A DNA stretch of 64,000 nucleotides from Fasciola hepatica (lineage: Eukaryota > Platyhelminthes > Trematoda > Plagiorchiida > Fasciolidae), in assembly GCA_948099385.1 (NCBI GenBank), contig CANUEZ040000028.1:744001-808000 (forward strand). Reading direction: 5' to 3'. The notes under the pieces are model-generated. The model was not told the origin of the DNA. It saw only the letters and a list, made by a program, of their open reading frames with translations, and did no database searches. Positions 59,069-64,000 of this stretch are shown here, one piece after another. The stretch's first letter is position 1. Every line of letters starts with the position of its first letter. Made by a program: the position numbers and the translations under genes.

Positions 59069-59777
59069 AGATAACGAAAGCCTGAATATCGCGCTTATTT
59101 ATTTCTTTACGGATACCTTACCATCCCATAGCCCTTTTGTCCCCCCCCCCCAAAATTAAGACATGTTCCCCGGACGAAGTCCTGAGGTTATTTGGAACAT
59201 CAAAAACAGTCTGCGCTGTGGACCCAGACGGCTTACCTCCCACTCTTCCCTAATTTCTAGCAGTTTAGCTATCCTGAATAGAGACTTCTCCAGTCAATAA
59301 ATAAGATGATGCCTTTGCTATTCCAGCCTTCTGGAAACTCGTATCAATTGTCCCCTTTCCTAAACATTCTACTTCGAACATTTTGTCGCAACCTTTTCAT
59401 TCCGTCACTATTACTTCTTCGCCCAAGTTGACGATGCGCGCTATCCTCAACCGACCGCGTTCCTCTTTTGTTGTTCCCAATGTCTCCTATTAGTTTGGGT
59501 ACAACAGCAACAGACAAACTCTGGACGCAGTTGCTTCAATTTGCCATCTTCGTGCAAAGAGCTTGAATAGTTCCGTGAAATCGGTTCGTTGTCTCTTCCG
59601 CGACTACTCCTCTACTTTTGACTAGGTTCCGCGTTTTATTTTCCTACAAAATCCGTGGTTTTCTGTCTGTTCCCTCTCTTATTTTCATGTCTAAGGGGCT
59701 ACTTTACCAATAGAACTCAACGTATAAGTTTACCGAGTCCCTTAATGAACAACTCTGGTCTTCTTCAGGGAGCCCTC

Positions 59778-60536
59778 TGTTGTGTATGCTATAAATGGCA
59801 AAACATGTGAGGGTATGGGTCGGCACATTGTCGATAGACAGCCTAGTTCCGTCAGCAGACAGCACGTCATCAGCTGTTTAAAATCGATTTCTGCACTTGA
59901 GTCAACGAAGCACACAGATGGCCTAATGGGTTCGTGACTAAACGGAACGAAATCATCCAGTCAGCGGCCGACAGTCATTCTCGCTGAGCCGAACGGAATT
60001 AGCCGATCAGCGGCCAAGAATTGTTTTAACGGAACGGGACGAAATGAGTCAATCAGATTAGTAACTGGAAGCGTCATTCAGAAGAGTCGATTACGGAAAA
60101 GTTCGAAACCGAAGTGCTTCGTACAATGGTTTTCGATTGCAGTTTCCTGACATCCTATTTAAACTGTTTGTTTTGTGTTACTAAAACTAGATGGATCGGA
60201 AGCAGAGAAGTCTCTGTCCAAGAACTAGTGGGCGACCAAAGAACCCATGGTACATAGGGGACCTGTTTATCCGTATGTAAGTAAACAAGCAAGTAAACAA
60301 GTGAATCATCTGTCGCGTGCGCCCAAGCAGGGTCGCTCAGTGGGAAACGAATCTGCAAACATGACTCATAACTGAAATTCGATTGGCTAGAACAAGCTGT
60401 TCGTGATATGGACGAATTCAAGGTGAGGTGCGTGTGTGTGTTATAGTAGCCAGTATCGACTAGCAGATCAATAAGTATATCAGCTTAGACGGAACGCAGT
60501 CAGAGGTTCGACCAATGATAGGACCATATAAGACCA
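59778..60536. mobile_element. LTR-like insertion in LINE-2b (759 bp)
   Basis: The insert starts TGTTGTGTATGC, ends AAGACCA, and is flanked by CCCTC (59773-59777) and TCCTC (60537-60541), a 5-bp duplication with one mismatch. It sits exactly between the QGAL and LSP codons of the RT motif. No coding domain is present. The start is like that of the 377-bp solo LTR at 26351, and 60380-60480 resembles part of that LTR, so both may come from related LTR families. Confidence 0.65.
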
Positions 60537-60869
60537 TCCTCTCTCCCAATCTTTGCACACAAATGTAAACGATTTGTCCACTGCACCAATGCACGACTTT
60601 TTAAGTACGCCGACGACGCAGTACTACGTCAGTCCATCTTGAATCAACTAGATTTAATTCCTTTTTCGAGAGCTTTTCACCCTTCTCTGGCCCACATTTC
60701 AACTCTTCCAAATGTTTTGAGTGAGCCTTCTTCCGCTCTCGTTCCTCACCCCAACGAAAAATCGGTCATCAACACTGCCCTCATTTTCATAGTTGACTAC
60801 GCCAAATACCTATGCTTTACAATTAGCACCTACTTACATTTGTTTCCCCATGTTCTGGATAGTGTAAAA

Positions 60870-60890
60870 CTACTACTACTACTACTACTA
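60870..60890 (+). repeat. (CTA)7 microsatellite
   Basis: Seven CTA units, read as a Leu run in one frame of LINE-2b. Confidence 0.95.
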
Positions 60891-61109
60891 TTCCAATTTG
60901 ATGACTAAGGTAGTTAGGTTCCAGAAAAGTTGTTATTTTTTTTTGGTCCTTCAGTATATTCTCCCAATCTTACTCTATTTCTCTCCCGTAATCTTTCCTG
61001 GTCTACTTAAGATTTCAGCTCACTACACCCCAGCTTGGCCATTATCAATCATGTTTCTACTATTTCCACAGGCTCTCTTATCTTTAAAGTATGCCATCCA
61101 CATATAATA

Positions 61110-64000
61110 GCGTATTAAAATGTTGCCATGGTGATTTTTGCTGACCCGACTTTGGCGACTCAGCGGCCTTCACACGTGATACGGCCAGGTACAGCGTCTT
61201 AGCTGTGCACGTTAATTAGCTTCAACCAATCAGGACCACCGAGGAAAGGCACAGCAAAAGCTCGCTGTGAATGGTCAATGTGTGTTCTAACAATTATTTT
61301 CCCTGTTTTAACATATTTATATAAACCAGTTCTACAATGCAGTGCAGTTTCTCAGCCTTGGCGTTCTTGCTACTATGGTTTGCATAGTTCCGTGTTGGAG
61401 TGATTTCAATACGCCCTGTCTGTTTGGGTACTGCGAATATTGTATTTGCGCATCACCTGTACCGCGAACTATCTTTATGCTGTTCAAACCCCACTACACT
61501 TTCCGCACTTAGATTTGTAGTTTCTTCTGTGTTCATTTTAAGGTAACAATAATCAATTTCCTCTCCCTTCTGGCTGAAATATGAGCTTGTTAAGGTAATG
61601 AAGTTCTCGTTACTATACAGTAGAAAGTTTATGATCAATCAAGTTATTTACGAAGAAATGTACTTTTATGAGTTCATTTGTCACAGCACCAACGTTCTGC
61701 TTGTTACTGAAAGTTGTTTACTATGGTCTACAGAAACGCTGTTGAAAATCTCCTGTGGTGCATATCCGCACAATCAACCGACTGCAGTATTGGATCCGGA
61801 AATGTTACTGATCATTAAGTTAGATAACAACCATATTTCATTTTTCTTTCGCTTTACTTTCTTTCAATGGTAAAAAATCCCAGGAAGGGAGTCGAGACCA
61901 ATTAGACGCTACCAATTCGGGAGTGACCGCCGTCGGAACCAGGTTTTATACCCGGAACAGAAGCATTAGAAGCCTGCCATGATGACCGCTTGACTACCAT
62001 CGGTCAGGTGAGTACGGCTTTAGTGGATCAATGATAAGACTACAAAGTGTTTCTATATTAGTTCAATGGGGTGGGTGGTGCAATAAGCATCCAACACAAG
62101 CACGAGCGAATAAATTAATAGTTCTACCGAAAATACCTTGGCCTTCCCTCTGAAATGCAACAGGTCGGCTGTTGTACCACATGGGTTAGTTCATCTTCAG
62201 CAATGTCATCCTTTTTGATCTCTAATTCGTGAGACGAAATAACCCTCCAGGTGGGACAAATAAGTAAGCGTGGTATGGGTTAATCACCTGCCGAAGACTA
62301 AGTCATTTTGTTTGTTTGTTTTTCCTACCAAATGCTTGGTTGACCGTGTTTGGTTTGGTTGACATGAATACCGATAACTCGTGGATTCAATGAATTCGAC
62401 GTTACCCATATCTGATTCCCAAAACCCAATTTCATAAGCAGCGAAATGCGTTTCTCAACAGTTGCTAAATGATCTGTACTACATCATATTCAATTACATC
62501 AAGTATTCAGGAGTGCCACCCGACTGGCCTTTTGAAATGTCCATTTAATTAATCCGAAGCCTGGAGCACTAATCAGCCTCACCCATTTCACGTATGTGAC
62601 CGTACCACGCATTCTTCGTATTCGTATCGTACCATAATGTGAGGTCATAATGACGCACATGGACTAGACCTTGTGGGACAGCAGCTAAGAGCCTCAGTAG
62701 CTATCCTGTGACCACACTAGTTGATCGATAGCACGACCAGTGAACTCAGATAGGCCTCTCAGTCGGCTTCCACGTACCAGGTAGACAAAACATGTGGAAT
62801 CACATTGCGATCGCAGACTGACTGCGAGTGCAACAATATTAAACGAGAACTGCACTGAGGTTGCAACAGTGCAAATGTACTAATCAGTTTTCACTACTGC
62901 TGCGCGGTGATGAAGTATCGGGCCGTTTGGATGATAGACTGCAGTTCGGCTCGATGCCTGGATGACAACTAGCAGCTCTTCGGATATCAAAATGTATACG
63001 TTTGCAATTGCAATACAAAATGTGATGTAAGGGCTTGATAGTAAATTACTGAAAGCGAGTTTCTTTGCTACCTTGTGTTGTTCTTATTTTCTGTAGGATT
63101 AGTCGGACAACAGGGATATACTTGATCCCTTTTTCCCTCACAAGCATGAAAATTTTCAAGAACTTAAAATAGCATTTGCCTACGACCAACTCCATATTCT
63201 TCCTCTACAATCCCGATGATACCCTATTGTTGTCTCATTTTACAAGTGTGAAGAAGAATTCTGAAGCATAATAATACTTTGTGGTAATAAAAATGTATTC
63301 AGAATAAATCGATCTCATTAATTTCTCGCTAGTAGTATCGCAGTGTGACTGAGGAAGATTGGATACAGAACCATTGAACTCGTCAATGGTGTCTCTTGCA
63401 ATTTTGTCCATATAGGATATTCACCACTCGGTTTTCTTTATCGCGGGATCTGGAGGTTCTTGCAACATTGTCGTGTATCCAAGTCGCGTATTACACTACA
63501 TTTTCGACTTCAAAAGACTCCACGTGTTTTCTTTATGACTCAACATCGGAGAGTACGAACCTAGCTGAAGCAGTTCAGCTCGTGGATGAAACTGTTCCAC
63601 GAAAATTGATTCCAATTTCTAGTGACAGGGAACCTAAGTACATATAACTACAACTCCACTCGTTTCTCCCAGTTTATCCAAGAGTTTGCACAGCCATTAC
63701 TTGCACTTTTCACTTGTATAGGACCCATGTTTGACTTCAATGTTCAATAATGTGTAGGTTCATTCTACGCGATCTGGCCACCTTCATAACAGCCCGCTGA
63801 CCTGGATAAAATTTTCCAGTTTCTCCGACAAAAAGACTGACGTTAGTCTGATCGATTCAGACCACGAGACGGCTTTCGATTTCGAAATTCGTGACTTTTT
63901 ACGTAACGTTTTCTTACCTCGTGGATACCAGTATTTGTACAGAGACCCCCTTAGAGTGAACATTGTTAGGACCGATCAAATTTGTTCGCTCCTCGGAGGT
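61110..64000. other. Unassigned right end of the window
   Basis: No recognised gene or element. A plus frame at 63396-63647 (83 codons) has no domain I know. Sequence at 61960-62000 and 62320-62370 has short repeat-like stretches (GTTTGTTTG; TTGGTTGAC...TTGGTTGAC) but nothing I can classify. Confidence 0.4.

Larger units (their letters stand above)
59160..61110 (+). mobile_element. LINE-2 copy b: CR1-like non-LTR retrotransposon relic, interrupted
   Basis: Degenerate translation from 59170 follows LINE-2a: KLVSIVPFPKHS for the WRPLTIVPVPKL block, then QTLDAVASICHL, RCLFRDYSSTFD with the palm Asp region, and the LLQGAL block at 59763-59777. An insert of 759 bp follows. The RT resumes at 60542 with TCTCCCAAT (LSPN), reaches an intact catalytic YADD at 60605-60616, then SSKCFE and a Y-L-tract where LINE-2a has KYLGF. 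It ends by about 61110. The endonuclease is missing, so it is 5'-truncated. A (CTA)7 run at 60870-60890 lies within it. Confidence 0.82.

Noticed and set aside
59855..59885. Minus-strand CTGATGACGTG resembling the start of a hammerhead in the LTR-like insert
   Set aside because: No GAAA box at a suitable distance (nearest is GGAACT) and no stem I pairing.

Overview
The window looks like a gene-poor, repeat-dense stretch of an animal genome, most probably a flatworm (trematode, possibly cestode). I infer this from the mixture seen: Penelope-like elements (PLEs) with GIY-YIG endonucleases, Ty3/Gypsy elements with Mag-type features, several jockey/CR1-group LINEs, a pogo-like DNA transposon, and a tRNA-derived SINE with a complete hammerhead ribozyme core, an arrangement known from the schistosome Sm-alpha family. 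I see no operons, no CRISPR array, no rRNA and no free-standing tRNA gene. I could not recognise any complete host protein-coding gene; three short host-exon candidates are listed with low confidence.

Layout. 1-860: minus-strand PLE-A fragment running off the left edge. 1345-3670: plus-strand LINE-1 relic. 3908-7183: the youngest element, a near-complete PLE-A with an inverted copy of its own 3' end joined head-to-head at its 5' side. 8690-10787: CR1-like LINE-3 relic ending in an (ACTTG)4 tail. 11735-13520: two opposed LINE-3 reverse transcriptase pieces sharing an inverted repeat. 15045-16001 and 36045-37001: a duplicated segment about 950 bp long. 16960-20900: minus-strand Gypsy-1 with an LTR/leader-like segment just upstream. 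21686-23666: pogo-like transposon with terminal inverted repeats and TA flanks. 23880-29560: minus-strand Gypsy-2 split by minus-strand LINE-4, which is itself split by a solo LTR (three-level nest). 29560-34430: mostly unassigned, with a TG microsatellite and weak exon candidates.

Right half. 34430-35950: minus-strand PLE-B relic. 37980-38210: hammerhead SINE. 38870-40490: Gypsy-3 ending inside its integrase, directly abutted by a PLE-B 3' end (40493-41300). 42764-44400: minus-strand Mag-like Gypsy-4 (gag, zinc knuckle, protease-RT linker). Three copies of a dispersed repeat (R3) lie at 42085, 45288 and 58800. 45590-50130: unassigned. 50130-52480: LINE-2 copy a. 53160-56070: LINE-1 copy b. 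56335-56650: PLE-C endonuclease fragment. 56690-57215: second copy of the Gypsy-1 leader-like repeat. 59160-61110: LINE-2 copy b, split by a second LTR-like insertion. 61110-64000: nothing assigned.

All element proteins except the PLE-A endonuclease arm carry stops or frameshifts. The order of events can be read from the nesting: Gypsy-2 and LINE bodies are old, solo LTRs are later, and PLE-A (two identical 630-bp coding arms) and the identical part of the segmental duplication are the most recent.
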